From positions 1 to 64,000 of the forward strand of contig JAIPJM010000009.1 of the NCBI GenBank assembly GCA_021734255.1: a stretch of DNA of 64,000 nucleotides. The letters are read 5' to 3'. Positions within the stretch are counted from its first letter, which is position 1. Each line of letters begins with the position of its first letter. The notes below the pieces were generated by a model. It was not told where the DNA came from, did not search any database, and saw only the letters and a list, made by a program, of their open reading frames with translations. Shown in pieces: positions 1-12,360 of the stretch. This stretch comes from Fidelibacterota bacterium. Lineage in GTDB: Bacteria > Fidelibacterota > UBA8477 > JABMPR01. Made by a program: the position numbers and the translations under genes.

Positions 1-649
1 GAAGCTTCTCCGAACTCACAGGATCATCATTACCCACACCAGGGAGATCCTTATCTCCATAACGATCGTCATCGTCTTCATTCACTCTGTCGATCTCTTT
101 GAACAAGGCTTTTACATCCCGCTGTAATCTGGCTTTGAACTTTGACGTGGCCTTACCCCACACAAAACTATACTTGTTGGCGTTGGCCTCGATCTTGGTC
201 CCATCCAGAAAGTAGTCTTCCAGATCAATGATCCCTTCACTGAACAACAACTCTACTACAGATGCAAAAACATCCTCAATCGTCCCCTTCAACCGTGTGG
301 AGCGATGTCGGTTGATGGTCCTGAAATCAGGACAGTTACCGCCTGACAACCAGCGAAACGGTATCTGCTCTATGAGAGCCTTGGCAATCTGGCGAGATGA
401 GTAGATCTTCTGGGTGTAGGCATAAATTAAAACCTTCAGCATCATCTTCGGATGATAGCTGGGTGCTCCACCACCAGGATATGTGTTGAGAACACTATCC
501 AGCTCCATCATGTCTATGACTTTACTGATCAGGCGGACCAGGTGGTTCGCTGGAATCCATTCATCAAGACTTGAGGGAAAGAGTTGGGACTGGTGTTGCT
601 CGTAGGCTTTGAAACTGACTAGGGATGTAATGTCTTCTTCATATACAAC
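1..649 (-). mobile_element. IS1182/IS5-like transposase, truncated by window edge (C-terminus outside)
   Basis: Manual minus-strand translation gives ...SFKAYEQHQSQLFPSSLDEWIPANHLVRLISKVIDMMELDSVLNTYPGGGAPSYHPKMMLKVLIYAYTQKIYSSRQIAKAL..FRWLSGGNCPDFRTINRHR, typical of IS1182-type transposase N-termini. No in-frame ATG before the MMELD position; exact start uncertain. Confidence 0.8.
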
Positions 650-707
650 TATAGTATTAACAGTAATATATGCAAGCGCTTTCTGTTAATAATGGCATAG
701 ATTTAAC

Positions 708-744
708 AAAAAAAGAGGCCACCCTTTTGGGACAGCCTCTTTTT
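708..744. terminator. Bidirectional intrinsic terminator
   Basis: AAAAAGAGGC-(CACCCTTTTGGGACA)-GCCTCTTTTT between the transposase and the Spy-like gene. Confidence 0.75.
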
Positions 745-783
745 CATTGAGAGTCTGTACTCTCGGGTCAACTCTTAAGCTTG

Positions 784-1254
784 TTACCAGCGACGGCCAC
801 CCTGCCCAAACCTCTTCGACCCTGCTTTATTTCCGCCTCTCTGGCTACGATTGGGACCACGATCCTCTCGCGGGCCAAACTGACGTTCATCAAATAGGAC
901 CTGTTGTTCCGGAGTCAGAATCGCTCGGATCGATTCCCGATGCCCTGCCGTCAGGTTCTCAATGGCAGTCTTGTAATCCTGAATCATTGTCTGGAGTTCT
1001 GTGATCCGTTCCGAATCTGGATTCTCCATCTGGTTTACCTGTCTCAGCTCACGTTCCAGGTCACGGAGATTCTGCCGGATCTCCTGCATGGCTGGCTGCA
1101 TGGTCTCACGCATCTGGGTGATCTGCTGCATCTGCTCCGTTGTCAGGTTCAGGTTTTCATCCCATGTCATGAGCCTACTCCTGTTTCGGCCTTGCGCAAA
1201 TACAAGAGTCGCACTTAAAAGCAGTAGAACAGTTATTCTCGTTTTCATGATCAT
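784..1254 (-). CDS. Spy/CpxP-like (LTxxQ) periplasmic protein
   Basis: Signal peptide, NLTTEQMQQITQMRETMQPAMQEI and LTPEQQVLFDE motifs. Confidence 0.6.
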   Translation of the reverse strand: MIMKTRITVLLLLSATLVFAQGRNRSRLMTWDENLNLTTEQMQQITQMRETMQPAMQEIRQNLRDLERELRQVNQMENPDSERITELQTMIQDYKTAIENLTAGHRESIRAILTPEQQVLFDERQFGPREDRGPNRSQRGGNKAGSKRFGQGGRRW

Positions 1255-1261
1255 TTCCTTT

Positions 1262-2455
1262 CTAATTATAAATATTAAGACTAATGTTGTAATTCATACC
1301 GTCGTAGTTGTAGAGTAGGTCATTGGATTTATTTGAAATATACCCTACATTGAATAATACTTCGATGCTTGAAATCCAAACCAGTCGATCGAGGTTCCAG
1401 ATTCTGACCCACTCAAAATTGACACTATTCCTCGTATCTGACCTATCAAACCCCAGACTTACGAGTTCATTATCGAGCACCACATAATCCATAACTGTGA
1501 AATCAAATTCATATACCGGTACATTCACAAAAGATCTCTTGCTGTGGGTATGTGAGACCGTAAAACGGTTATTTGGATTTAATCTAAAGATGAGCCTCTC
1601 TGCAATTAATTGGCCGTTCCAGCGATATCGATCAATAAATGGATTATCGATTCCATCTTGAAGCGCCAGAGCATCTTGCCGTTCGTTTAGGAGAAACTGA
1701 GTGCCAGACCAGAGAGTGAATCCGATTCGATTCCCAAGAGACTGACCAATTCTCAGATCAATACTATTCAAATAATTGGGTTCGATCTTCTCTAGTTCAG
1801 TCACGACAACACGCCTCTCATATGATGTAATCGTCGACTGTGGCCAAAACTCCTGTAGCGAAATTACATTTTGGATATTGATGGAAGTTCTGGTTGGAAA
1901 CGAATGATTGTATGCCAACTGAAACTCATGTTCTGTATAGGATGCTTCCTGCACCTCTTCGAATGATCTTGAGCGTAGGTCATAGGTCAGTGAGAGTAAT
2001 TGGCCAGGTTCAAAATAGTGCTTCCACTTGCCATGGACGCCAAATCCACTGCTATTATAGTAGCTGTACATTTCATCATAGATATTCAGATATCCAAATG
2101 CACTTGCAAAAATCTGATTATTGGGAATGGGAGTATATTTTAAGGCTAAACCAAACTCAGCTTCTCTTGTGGAATATTCAGATTGTGGAATAACCCTCGT
2201 CTGATTTACATTTATATACATTCTAGCATACTCCGACAATAGAGCATTGACATCCAATGCAGTCCCATAATAGGATGCGTTTGGCACAAGTCTGCTACCG
2301 ATCATATAATCAGAATTCCCAGCGGAGTTTTTGAAATCAATAAAATATTCGAACGCATGGACTTGAAGTGAAAGGACCACAAACAACATCAGCGCCAGGA
2401 GTCTTCCGGTGCTTCTATTTTTATGTTGGTTTTTCATATGTCCATCCAAATTCAA
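1262..2455 (-). CDS. Putative outer-membrane beta-barrel protein
   Basis: 397 aa ORF, N-terminal signal, alternating aromatic/polar strands; no named family recognised. Confidence 0.5.
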   Translation of the reverse strand: MNLDGHMKNQHKNRSTGRLLALMLFVVLSLQVHAFEYFIDFKNSAGNSDYMIGSRLVPNASYYGTALDVNALLSEYARMYINVNQTRVIPQSEYSTREAEFGLALKYTPIPNNQIFASAFGYLNIYDEMYSYYNSSGFGVHGKWKHYFEPGQLLSLTYDLRSRSFEEVQEASYTEHEFQLAYNHSFPTRTSINIQNVISLQEFWPQSTITSYERRVVVTELEKIEPNYLNSIDLRIGQSLGNRIGFTLWSGTQFLLNERQDALALQDGIDNPFIDRYRWNGQLIAERLIFRLNPNNRFTVSHTHSKRSFVNVPVYEFDFTVMDYVVLDNELVSLGFDRSDTRNSVNFEWVRIWNLDRLVWISSIEVLFNVGYISNKSNDLLYNYDGMNYNISLNIYN

Positions 2456-2463
2456 TCAAATAC

Positions 2464-2500
2464 TCAAGAAGAGAGGAGGGTAGCCCCCCTCTCTTCTTGA
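2464..2500. terminator. Intrinsic terminator
   Basis: TCAAGAAGAGAGG-(AGGGTAGCCCC)-CCTCTCTTCTTGA, 13-bp perfect arms. Confidence 0.75.
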
Positions 2501-2507
2501 AATTGAA

Positions 2508-2915
2508 TTATCGATTCTTTGGTCCAATCATGAGTTTTGTGGACTGTGTCGTTTCCGGAACTACGCACTCGCCGGTTCCATCGCCAGGACCTGTTTGATT
2601 GCGAGCTTGGGTACCAGATTTCATTCCACCATTTTTGTATCCCGAACCATCCCCTGGACCTGAACCATTATTACGCTTGGCTTTGAATCCTGCTCCTGAT
2701 CCGTCCTGTGGTCTTTCATAGTCCCCATCAAATTTGTTGGGGATTCCATCGCCATCAGCATCTGGTGCTAGGTCATTAAAGCCATCACCATTTTCATCGA
2801 TAAAATCGCCAGGGCCATTGCCCCAGGATCTACTCTGTGCATATAGTGGTGTATCAAGAGAGAAGACAGTTAGTGCTGCAATCATCATCAGTGCGGTTAA
2901 AAGTTGCTTTTTCAT
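2508..2915 (-). CDS. Small secreted Asp/Gly-rich (type-3-repeat-like, putative Ca-binding) protein
   Basis: Signal peptide then DENGDGFNDLAPDADGDGIPNKFDGD and GPGDGSG/GPGDGTG repeats; RBS AAGGAGG upstream. Confidence 0.55.
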   Translation of the reverse strand: MKKQLLTALMMIAALTVFSLDTPLYAQSRSWGNGPGDFIDENGDGFNDLAPDADGDGIPNKFDGDYERPQDGSGAGFKAKRNNGSGPGDGSGYKNGGMKSGTQARNQTGPGDGTGECVVPETTQSTKLMIGPKNR

Positions 2916-2966
2916 TTTGTACCTCCTTGGGCTTGATTTATTTTTTATAAAGCTATCTGATCTAGT

Positions 2967-2982
2967 CCAAGTCCTGTGCCAA
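2967..2982 (-). promoter_or_regulatory. Candidate sigma54 (-24/-12) promoter for the 2508..2915 gene
   Basis: Minus strand reads TTGGCACAGGACTTGGA versus consensus TTGGCACGNNNNTTGCA; GG-24 intact, spacing correct, -12 GC is GG. Confidence 0.5.
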
Positions 2983-3069
2983 TGAAATCAGGCACTATAA
3001 AATAGCCACATAATATATTGATATTATTAGCTTAATGAATGTCTGTTGTTATAAATACACTTAGAATAG

Positions 3070-3109
3070 ATTCGACATTATTCGGGAATTATCGACATAA
3101 TTGTCGAAT
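3070..3109. promoter_or_regulatory. Palindromic upstream activator-like sites
   Basis: TCGACA-TAAT-TGTCGA perfect palindrome (3092..3107) plus a TCGACA-TTAT-TCGGGA degenerate copy (3072..3087), centres 20 bp apart. Confidence 0.5.
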
Positions 3110-3127
3110 TTATCCATTCAAGATGAT

Positions 3128-4462
3128 TTACTTTAGCTGGTATTTCTGCAATTTATAGCGGAGAACCCGTTCGCTTACACCCAGTTGTCGTGCGCATTCA
3201 CTCTGGTTCCCTTTGCTTGATTCCAATGTTTCCAGGATGAGGGTTGCTTCCAGATCCTTTACAGAATCCTTTAGTTTGCCAGTTGTACCTATTGTCATTT
3301 TAGCATCTCTCGTGGATAGGTCATCCGGTGTGATCTCGTTTCCAGTACAGAGAAGAACCGCTCGCTCCACTATATTCCCTAGCTCCCTGACATTGCCGGG
3401 GAAATGATACTGAATCAACTTTTTTATGGCTGCATTAGATACACTAAGATCGTTTCTGTTTTCTCTCAGTGTGTATTTTTTGAGGAAGTGGTGCATAAGG
3501 GTCTCTATATCAGTCGGACGCTCACGGAGGGGGGGCAGGTGGAGGTTGATCACGTTCAACCGGTAGAAAAGATCCTCCCGGAATTCTCCTATTTCTACAG
3601 CATGAGTGAGATCGACGTTGGTTGCCGCAATAATACGGACATCAGAAGTCTTGACCACATTCTCACCGATTCTTTGAAATTCACCACTTTGTAAAAAACG
3701 TAGGAGTTTTGTTTGCATATCAATGGGGAGGTCTCCGATTTCATCGAGAAAGAGTGTCCCTTTGTCAGCCTCTTCAAATCTACCTATTCTAGCTGCGGTG
3801 GCGCCAGTGAACGAACCTTTTTCGTGGCCAAATAGCTCACTTTCGATCAATTGGCTGGGAAGGGCAGAACAGTTGACGGCGACCATATTCATTTCAGATC
3901 TATCTGAGTGCTTGTGGATAAAGTCAGCCATAACCTCTTTTCCTACACCGGTCTCTCCGGTAATCAGAACGGTTGCCTTGCTAGTTGCAACTCGCTTTGC
4001 CTGCTTCAAAAGGTCCAGCATCTTTTGGTCGTTTGCGATAAATTCATCAAGGTCGAGTTCATCCTGGCCAGCATGACTTTCATCTGTATGGTGTCTGCCC
4101 TGGAGGTGCTGATCAATAGCTTTAAGTATGGATTCCAATTGCTCCAGATCCACTGGCTTGGTTAAAAAATCCCAAGCGCCTGCCTTCATTGAGTTAACAG
4201 CATTCTCCACGGTTCCAAAGGCGGTGATGAGGATCAGCACTGTTTCTGGATGTCTAGCCTTTACTTCTCTGAGTAGATCTTCACCACTCATATATGGCAT
4301 CTTATAGTCTGATAGCACAATATCCACGGGATTACTATACATGAATGCCAGCGCAGTCTGAGCGGAGTCCGCTGTCATCACTTCGTAGCCAATTTTTTTC
4401 AGGAATCCAGCTAAAGATTCACGTTGGGATTTTTCGTCATCTACAACTAGTATCCGTCTCAT
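3128..4462 (-). CDS. Sigma54-dependent NtrC-family response regulator
   Basis: REC domain, ITGETGVGKEV Walker A, ELFGHEKGSFTGA (GAFTGA-like), C-terminal Fis-type HTH. Confidence 0.95.
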   Translation of the reverse strand: MRRILVVDDEKSQRESLAGFLKKIGYEVMTADSAQTALAFMYSNPVDIVLSDYKMPYMSGEDLLREVKARHPETVLILITAFGTVENAVNSMKAGAWDFLTKPVDLEQLESILKAIDQHLQGRHHTDESHAGQDELDLDEFIANDQKMLDLLKQAKRVATSKATVLITGETGVGKEVMADFIHKHSDRSEMNMVAVNCSALPSQLIESELFGHEKGSFTGATAARIGRFEEADKGTLFLDEIGDLPIDMQTKLLRFLQSGEFQRIGENVVKTSDVRIIAATNVDLTHAVEIGEFREDLFYRLNVINLHLPPLRERPTDIETLMHHFLKKYTLRENRNDLSVSNAAIKKLIQYHFPGNVRELGNIVERAVLLCTGNEITPDDLSTRDAKMTIGTTGKLKDSVKDLEATLILETLESSKGNQSECARQLGVSERVLRYKLQKYQLK

Positions 4463-5784
4463 AATGAATGCTCAAAAATAATGCGAAAGGTGCTCCCTTT
4501 CCCAAGTTCACTGTCCACTTCAACAGTTCCACCGTGGTCTGCGATAATCTTATGCGTAATGGCTAGTCCAATTCCGGTTCCGGTACTTTTTGTTGAATAA
4601 TATAGATCAAAGATCCGCTGCAGGTCACGTTTATCGATCCCAGCCCCTGTATCTGATACATTTATTTCTATACCTGCACCAGACCTTGCAGCGCCAAGGT
4701 GAATCTGATCTCCCTGATCACATGCATCCAGTGCATTTCTGATGATGTTTGATAGTGCTTGCTGCAGATATTCAATATCTGCTTTCACCTGAATATTTGG
4801 ACTAGCAATAGTAAATTCAATTTGCCGCTCTTCAGCCAGAGATTGGTAAAGCTTGTGGATCTTGCTGAATACAGTGCCCAGGTTCACAGTCGTCAATTTG
4901 AGAGGGGTCGGGCGTGTATATTCCAGAAAATCATTCAGTGACCGGTTAATTTTTTCTATTTCGGACGACATTGTTTCAGTCAATCCACGAAATTCTTCAC
5001 CTTCATCCCCTGTGTGAAATTCACGCGTTAATCGCTGTGCAACAATCCCGATGGCATTTAATGGATTTCTGATTTCATGGGCTACCCCTGCTGCCAATTC
5101 ACCCATTGCCACTTGCTTTTCATTCATGCGATTAATCTTCTCCAGGCGATAGACTTCCTGCTCTATTCTCCCTTTTTCTCGTTTTAGAACTGCGGCATTC
5201 TGTCGAGCAAGCAGGAACATCATTCCGACCAGGGCCAGAACCGTCAACAATCCCATGCGCAGAAATATTCGAGAGATCATCTGCGCACGTAAGCTCATAA
5301 AAGCACTGGCATCAAATCCAATTCTCACCTCACCAATGCTCATCTCATAAAATATGGGACGGACAACTTCGAGAAGGTGGGTCTCCCCTTTTTTCAATTC
5401 ATATAGAATGTCATCAAGTGCTTTTCTATCCCAGCTATCATCAATAACCAGATTGTCTTTTGAGACGTAGAAGGGATCTTGATCTGCGTCAACAGAGATC
5501 TGGATATATTTAAGTCCGCGAACACGTAAGAGGTTCGAAAGCCCCATCTCGATCGACGTGTCAAAATCCGACGTTTCGTCTGTCAATGCTGCCTGAGAGC
5601 TAGCGCTTTGGGCAATGATACCAGTTGTCATAACAGCTTGATCCTGAACTAACTGAAGAAGATCCTGATACCGGGAGCGATACTCAAAAACACTTGAGAT
5701 CAGTAATAAGGCCATTATGATCACATAGATGGCCAGGTACCAGGGTTTCTCTTGAATAGCTTTTTTCAACATGCGTCCGATCAC
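4459..5784 (-). CDS. Membrane sensor histidine kinase
   Basis: Two TM segments, ELAAGVAHEIRNPLNAI H-box, DTGAGI/GTGIGLAI ATPase motifs; overlaps the regulator gene by 4 bp. Confidence 0.95.
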   Translation of the reverse strand: MIGRMLKKAIQEKPWYLAIYVIIMALLLISSVFEYRSRYQDLLQLVQDQAVMTTGIIAQSASSQAALTDETSDFDTSIEMGLSNLLRVRGLKYIQISVDADQDPFYVSKDNLVIDDSWDRKALDDILYELKKGETHLLEVVRPIFYEMSIGEVRIGFDASAFMSLRAQMISRIFLRMGLLTVLALVGMMFLLARQNAAVLKREKGRIEQEVYRLEKINRMNEKQVAMGELAAGVAHEIRNPLNAIGIVAQRLTREFHTGDEGEEFRGLTETMSSEIEKINRSLNDFLEYTRPTPLKLTTVNLGTVFSKIHKLYQSLAEERQIEFTIASPNIQVKADIEYLQQALSNIIRNALDACDQGDQIHLGAARSGAGIEINVSDTGAGIDKRDLQRIFDLYYSTKSTGTGIGLAITHKIIADHGGTVEVDSELGKGSTFRIIFEHSL

Positions 5785-5818
5785 CTCAAAATAAGTTATT
5801 CCACTTCCCCGAAAAGAA

Positions 5819-5851
5819 AAGCCCCGTCACCTTTTGGAAGGGACAGGGCTT
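5819..5851. terminator. Intrinsic terminator at end of atp operon
   Basis: AAGCCCcGTC ... GACaGGGCTT inverted repeat. Confidence 0.65.
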
Positions 5852-5880
5852 AATAGTTGAAATTGACCTGCTACTTACGA

Positions 5881-6285
5881 CTACTTCTTAGCGATCCGCA
5901 TGCGGTTCATCGATCGTTCCAGTGCCTTGAGAGCCTCTTCCTCATCTGCCAACTCATCGTGCTTCTTCTGCAGTTCAGCTTTGGCTCGGTCGAATGCTTC
6001 CTGGGCTCTCTGGAGGTCGATATCATCTTTTTGCTCGGCAGTCTCAACCAGTAATTGCACACCTTCCTTGGTGATCTCTGCAAATCCCTGAGTACAGGCG
6101 TAGGAGTTCTCAACAGATCCCTTTACTACTTTGATCTCCCCGATGGCAATTGCCATAATGGCGTTCGTATGCCGGGCTAATACACCAAATGACCCATCGA
6201 CTCCAGGCGCACGGACATAGTCCACCAGGCCTTCATCAATGACCTTGGTAGGTGTAATGATCTCCAGATGGAATTGTGCTGCCAT
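5881..6285 (-). CDS. atpC: ATP synthase F1 epsilon subunit
   Basis: FHLEIITPTKVIDEGLVDYVRAPGVDGSFGVLARHTNA; operon position. Confidence 0.95.
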   Translation of the reverse strand: MAAQFHLEIITPTKVIDEGLVDYVRAPGVDGSFGVLARHTNAIMAIAIGEIKVVKGSVENSYACTQGFAEITKEGVQLLVETAEQKDDIDLQRAQEAFDRAKAELQKKHDELADEEEALKALERSMNRMRIAKK

Positions 6286-6291
6286 GCTTAC

Positions 6292-8554
<2,263 letters not shown>

Positions 8555-8566
8555 ATGCGTCCTGTA

Positions 8567-10102
8567 TTAAGCAGCAAATCCTTTACTGAAATCACTGACG
8601 GCCTTGTTCAATGCAGCATCGATCTCGTCAGTCAACTTGCCTTCATCCAGGATCTTTTTCAAGAGCTCCGGTTGAGTTGCTTCCATGAAATTCAGGAGTT
8701 CTTCCTCATATCGTTTGACCTCTGTGGCTGGAATCTCATCTAGAAATCCATTTGAGGCAGCATAGAAGATAGCGATCTGCTGTTCAACTGCCATGGGGGC
8801 GAATTGATTTTGTTTCAATACCTCATACAGCACCTTCCCGCGCTTCAGCTGATTCTGAGTTGATGCGTCAAGATCGGAACCGAACTGGGCAAATGCAGCC
8901 AACTCACGATATTGCGCCAGATTAAGCCGCATACCGCCTGCCACCTTCTTCATGGCTGAGATCTGTGCATTGCCACCGACGCGTGAAACAGAGATACCGA
9001 CATTCAATGCAGGACGCTGCCCGCTATTGAAAAGATCCGTTTCCAGGAAGATCTGTCCATCAGTAATGGAGATCACATTGGTTGGGATATAGGCAGATAC
9101 ATCGCCCATTTGTGTTTCAATGATCGGCAGGGCTGTGAGCGAACCGCCACCCAGGTCCTTGCTCAATTTTGATGCTCTTTCCAGTAAGCGGCTATGGAGA
9201 TAGAAAACATCACCGGGGTATGCTTCACGGCCAGGTGGTCTTCTCAGGAGCAGGGACATCTGCCGATAAGCCACGGCATGTTTTGAAAGATCATCATATA
9301 TGATCAATGCATGTTTTCCATTGTCCCGGAAATATTCTCCCATGGAAGCACCTGTGTAGGGTGCCAGAAACTGCAAGGGTGCCGGGTCGGAGGCATTCGC
9401 AGCAACAACTGTGGTGTATTCCATTGCTCCCTGAGCTTCAAGCTCTGCAACCACTCGGGCCACTGTTGATGCTTTTTGGCCAATAGCGACATAGATACAG
9501 TAAACAGGTTCATCCGGTGTTGTCGGGTCATGGGTAGACTTCTGATTCACAATTGTATCAAGTGCGACTGCGGTCTTTCCTGTCTGGCGATCGCCAATGA
9601 TCAATTCACGCTGGCCACGACCGATAGGGATCATACTGTCGATGGCTTTGATACCCGTCTGCAGTGGCTGATTCACTGGACTTCTCGCCAGCACACCAAG
9701 GGCCTTCCGCTCTACGGGGAACATCTTCTCAGACTTGATCTCACCCTTCCCGTCCATGGGGGCACCGATCGGGCTGAGTACACGGCCTATCGCCGCTTCG
9801 CCCACACCAACAGATACAACCTTACCTGTACGTTTGGCTTGATCACCCTCTTTCACGAACCTGGTATCGCCAAAGAGCACCATACCCACTTCATCTTCCT
9901 CGAGGTTCATAGCCATACCAACGACACCGTTGGGAAGCTCTATAAGCTCAGAGGCCATGACATTTTCGAGACCACTGACACGGGCAATACCATCACCGAC
10001 CATGATGACCTCTCCGATCTCAGTCACATCAATGCTAAGATGGAGTTTACCCAGTTCTTCTTTGAGTAGTTTCGTAATTTCGTCTGTTCGAATATCTGTC
10101 AT
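8567..10102 (-). CDS. atpA: ATP synthase F1 alpha subunit
   Basis: [15 protein letters not shown] Walker [42 protein letters not shown]. Confidence 0.99.
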   Translation of the reverse strand: MTDIRTDEITKLLKEELGKLHLSIDVTEIGEVIMVGDGIARVSGLENVMASELIELPNGVVGMAMNLEEDEVGMVLFGDTRFVKEGDQAKRTGKVVSVGVGEAAIGRVLSPIGAPMDGKGEIKSEKMFPVERKALGVLARSPVNQPLQTGIKAIDSMIPIGRGQRELIIGDRQTGKTAVALDTIVNQKSTHDPTTPDEPVYCIYVAIGQKASTVARVVAELEAQGAMEYTTVVAANASDPAPLQFLAPYTGASMGEYFRDNGKHALIIYDDLSKHAVAYRQMSLLLRRPPGREAYPGDVFYLHSRLLERASKLSKDLGGGSLTALPIIETQMGDVSAYIPTNVISITDGQIFLETDLFNSGQRPALNVGISVSRVGGNAQISAMKKVAGGMRLNLAQYRELAAFAQFGSDLDASTQNQLKRGKVLYEVLKQNQFAPMAVEQQIAIFYAASNGFLDEIPATEVKRYEEELLNFMEATQPELLKKILDEGKLTDEIDAALNKAVSDFSKGFAA

Positions 10103-10116
10103 ATTCCTGTATTCCT

Positions 10117-10653
10117 TTAGGATTGGACCAGTGAATTTCTGATCCGGACAAGTTTACTGGACAGGGAGCCATCCAGGATCGTATTGCCCACGCGTAATGT
10201 TAAGCCACCAAGAATATCCTTATCTACCGATGCGGTAAAGTCGGCTTTCCTGGATGTTACTGATTTTATTACATTCTGAATCTGTTCCTCGACAGTATCA
10301 GGAAGTGTCCCAGTTGATACAACATGCACCTTCACCTGGTTACTTCTTTGATAATACGCCGGCTCAAGGCTCTTCACGATCTCACCGAGAAGTTTCAGAT
10401 CTCGTTCTTCACCGAGCTGGGCAATAAATACCTGACAAATGGGATGGAGATCTGCATAAACAGCCCCCAACACCTTGATCTTATCCTCGGGAACAATTTT
10501 TGTCGACGCGAGAAAAGCTTTGAGTTCAGGTTCATGCCGATAGCTGGCAAAGAAGTCCAACATGGATCGATAGACCGGTTCGAGTGCATTCTGGTTATCA
10601 CCCAGTTTTAAAAGCAGATTGGCATACTGACGACTTTTCAGAGATGAACGCAT
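10117..10653 (-). CDS. atpH: ATP synthase F1 delta subunit
   Basis: C-terminal [32 protein letters not shown]; operon position. Confidence 0.95.
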   Translation of the reverse strand: MRSSLKSRQYANLLLKLGDNQNALEPVYRSMLDFFASYRHEPELKAFLASTKIVPEDKIKVLGAVYADLHPICQVFIAQLGEERDLKLLGEIVKSLEPAYYQRSNQVKVHVVSTGTLPDTVEEQIQNVIKSVTSRKADFTASVDKDILGGLTLRVGNTILDGSLSSKLVRIRNSLVQS

Positions 10654-11147
10654 TAATTCTTCCCGTATTCCTTCAGTGCATCGTCGATCAATCGCTCGTT
10701 ATCGTCTGGTGTGATCGACCTGGAGATGATCTTTTCTGCAGCAATCATGGAGATATCCACGATCTGGCTACGTATATCCGAGAGCGCTTTATCCTTTTCA
10801 GTTGCAATCTGAGATTCAGCCTGTTTCAGGAGTGCTTTGGATTTTTCCTGAGCTTCATTCAGGATATCCGCTTTCATTCTCTCGGCTGTTTCCTTCCCTG
10901 AAGCAACGATCTGCTGTGCTTCCTGGCGGGCTTTCGCAACCATTTCCTCGTATTCACCAGCTACCTTGTCAGCTTCCAGTCTGGCAGCTTCGGCTTCGTC
11001 CAGGGATTCCCGAATGAAGTTCTCCCGATTCTCCAGGGCTTTGATCATGGGCTTCCAGGCTTTGGTACCCAGAACCACCAAGACGATGGCGAAGGTGAGC
11101 CAGGTCCATATCATCAAGCCAGTGTCAAAGCTTAAGAGGTTTTCCAT
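10653..11147 (-). CDS. atpF: ATP synthase Fo subunit b
   Basis: Single N-terminal TM, long charged coiled coil; operon position. Confidence 0.95.
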   Translation of the reverse strand: MENLLSFDTGLMIWTWLTFAIVLVVLGTKAWKPMIKALENRENFIRESLDEAEAARLEADKVAGEYEEMVAKARQEAQQIVASGKETAERMKADILNEAQEKSKALLKQAESQIATEKDKALSDIRSQIVDISMIAAEKIISRSITPDDNERLIDDALKEYGKN

Positions 11148-11177
11148 AATTCCTCCGAAGGGGTGTGTTCAGCCTTC

Positions 11178-11396
11178 TTATTTCAGAGCGATGAGTAGGG
11201 CTACAACCTCACCAATAATTGCAACACCTTCGAGCAGGAAGAGGGGCAGGTTTACAGCGCCGGTGATACTTGCCGCAGCTTCTGGCTGACGGGCGATCCC
11301 TGCAGCAGCAGCGGCTGCCAGTTTTCCAATTCCAAGTCCGGCTCCGATCACGATCATACCTGCACCAATTGCGGCTCCTAGATAAGCAAATTCCAT
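11178..11396 (-). CDS. atpE: ATP synthase Fo subunit c
   Basis: GAGLGIGKLAAAAAAGIARQPEAAASI, LFLLEGVAIIGEVVALLIALK. Confidence 0.97.
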   Translation of the reverse strand: MEFAYLGAAIGAGMIVIGAGLGIGKLAAAAAAGIARQPEAAASITGAVNLPLFLLEGVAIIGEVVALLIALK

Positions 11397-11541
11397 TTTA
11401 GAACTCCTTTATAATTTGTGTGGTTTCAGTACTCGTCGATCAGTGGCACTCGCATGTCTTTTTCCCTTGAACGGAGCAAGTCCTACCTGGTCAACTGTAC
11501 TGAATGGTTTATATGTTTTGTTAGTAGTAGTCAAATCTTTA

Positions 11542-12360
11542 TTAATGGTCAGCGTGTATGGCTTGTCCTATAAATACGGAAGAGAGCAAGGTGAAGACAT
11601 AAGCCTGCACGATACTTACGATGATCTCGAGAAAGGTGATACCGACATTTAAAGCGACTGAAGCAACCCCTACATAAGCATTATGGAGGAGAAAGATGGG
11701 TGCAAATATTGCCAGCATGGCAATATGTCCAGCTGTCATATTCGCTGCCAATCGCATGGTCAATGCGAAGGGTCTAACAAACATACTCAAAATCTCGATG
11801 GGGATGAGAATGATGTAAACAGCCTTTGGCAGTCCTCCAGGGACCAGATTCTTCCAATGCTTGAAGAACCCATGCTCGATAATTCCGGCGACAATGATCA
11901 TGAAAAATGTGACGAGGGCCAATGATGCAGTCACGTTAATGTTACCTGTAGCTGTCGTGCCACCATGACCATGATTGATGTAATTAAATAATGGGATCAA
12001 GCCCAGAAAGTTCATCGTCAGGATCAAAAAGAAGAATGACATGACCAATGGACCCCACTTGAGCACATGCTTCTTCCCCACTGTTGGAATAAGGATTCCA
12101 GTTCGAACAAAATCAACGACGTATTCGAAGGCGTTGGTAAATCCTGATGGAATCGGTCGCTCTTCCTTGCGATATTTTCTGGTCGCATATAGCGCAACAC
12201 TCATAAGAAGCCCGGCGGCAATCCAGATCATAATGACATGCTTTGTAATGGATAGATCGATACCAAACAATTCAAAATGGATCATCACATCGCTATTAGC
12301 GACATGTTCAATAATTTTATCCCCGATATTGTTGCTGGTTCCGTGGCCGGCTTCAGCCAT
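11542..12360 (-). CDS. atpB: ATP synthase Fo subunit a
   Basis: PFALTMRLAANMTAGHI motif; start placed at MAEAGHG (12360), forming TAATG with the upstream gene rather than the longer ORF start at 12435. Confidence 0.95.
   Translation of the reverse strand: MAEAGHGTSNNIGDKIIEHVANSDVMIHFELFGIDLSITKHVIMIWIAAGLLMSVALYATRKYRKEERPIPSGFTNAFEYVVDFVRTGILIPTVGKKHVLKWGPLVMSFFFLILTMNFLGLIPLFNYINHGHGGTTATGNINVTASLALVTFFMIIVAGIIEHGFFKHWKNLVPGGLPKAVYIILIPIEILSMFVRPFALTMRLAANMTAGHIAMLAIFAPIFLLHNAYVGVASVALNVGITFLEIIVSIVQAYVFTLLSSVFIGQAIHADH

Noticed and set aside
2289-2304. TTGGCACAAGTCTGCT sigma54-like match on plus strand
   Set aside because: Lies inside a minus-strand CDS with no gene positioned downstream on the plus strand, and no upstream dyads.
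9476-10069. 197-aa plus-strand ORF opposite atpA
   Set aside because: Antisense to a highly conserved gene; no recognisable domain; explained by atpA codon bias.
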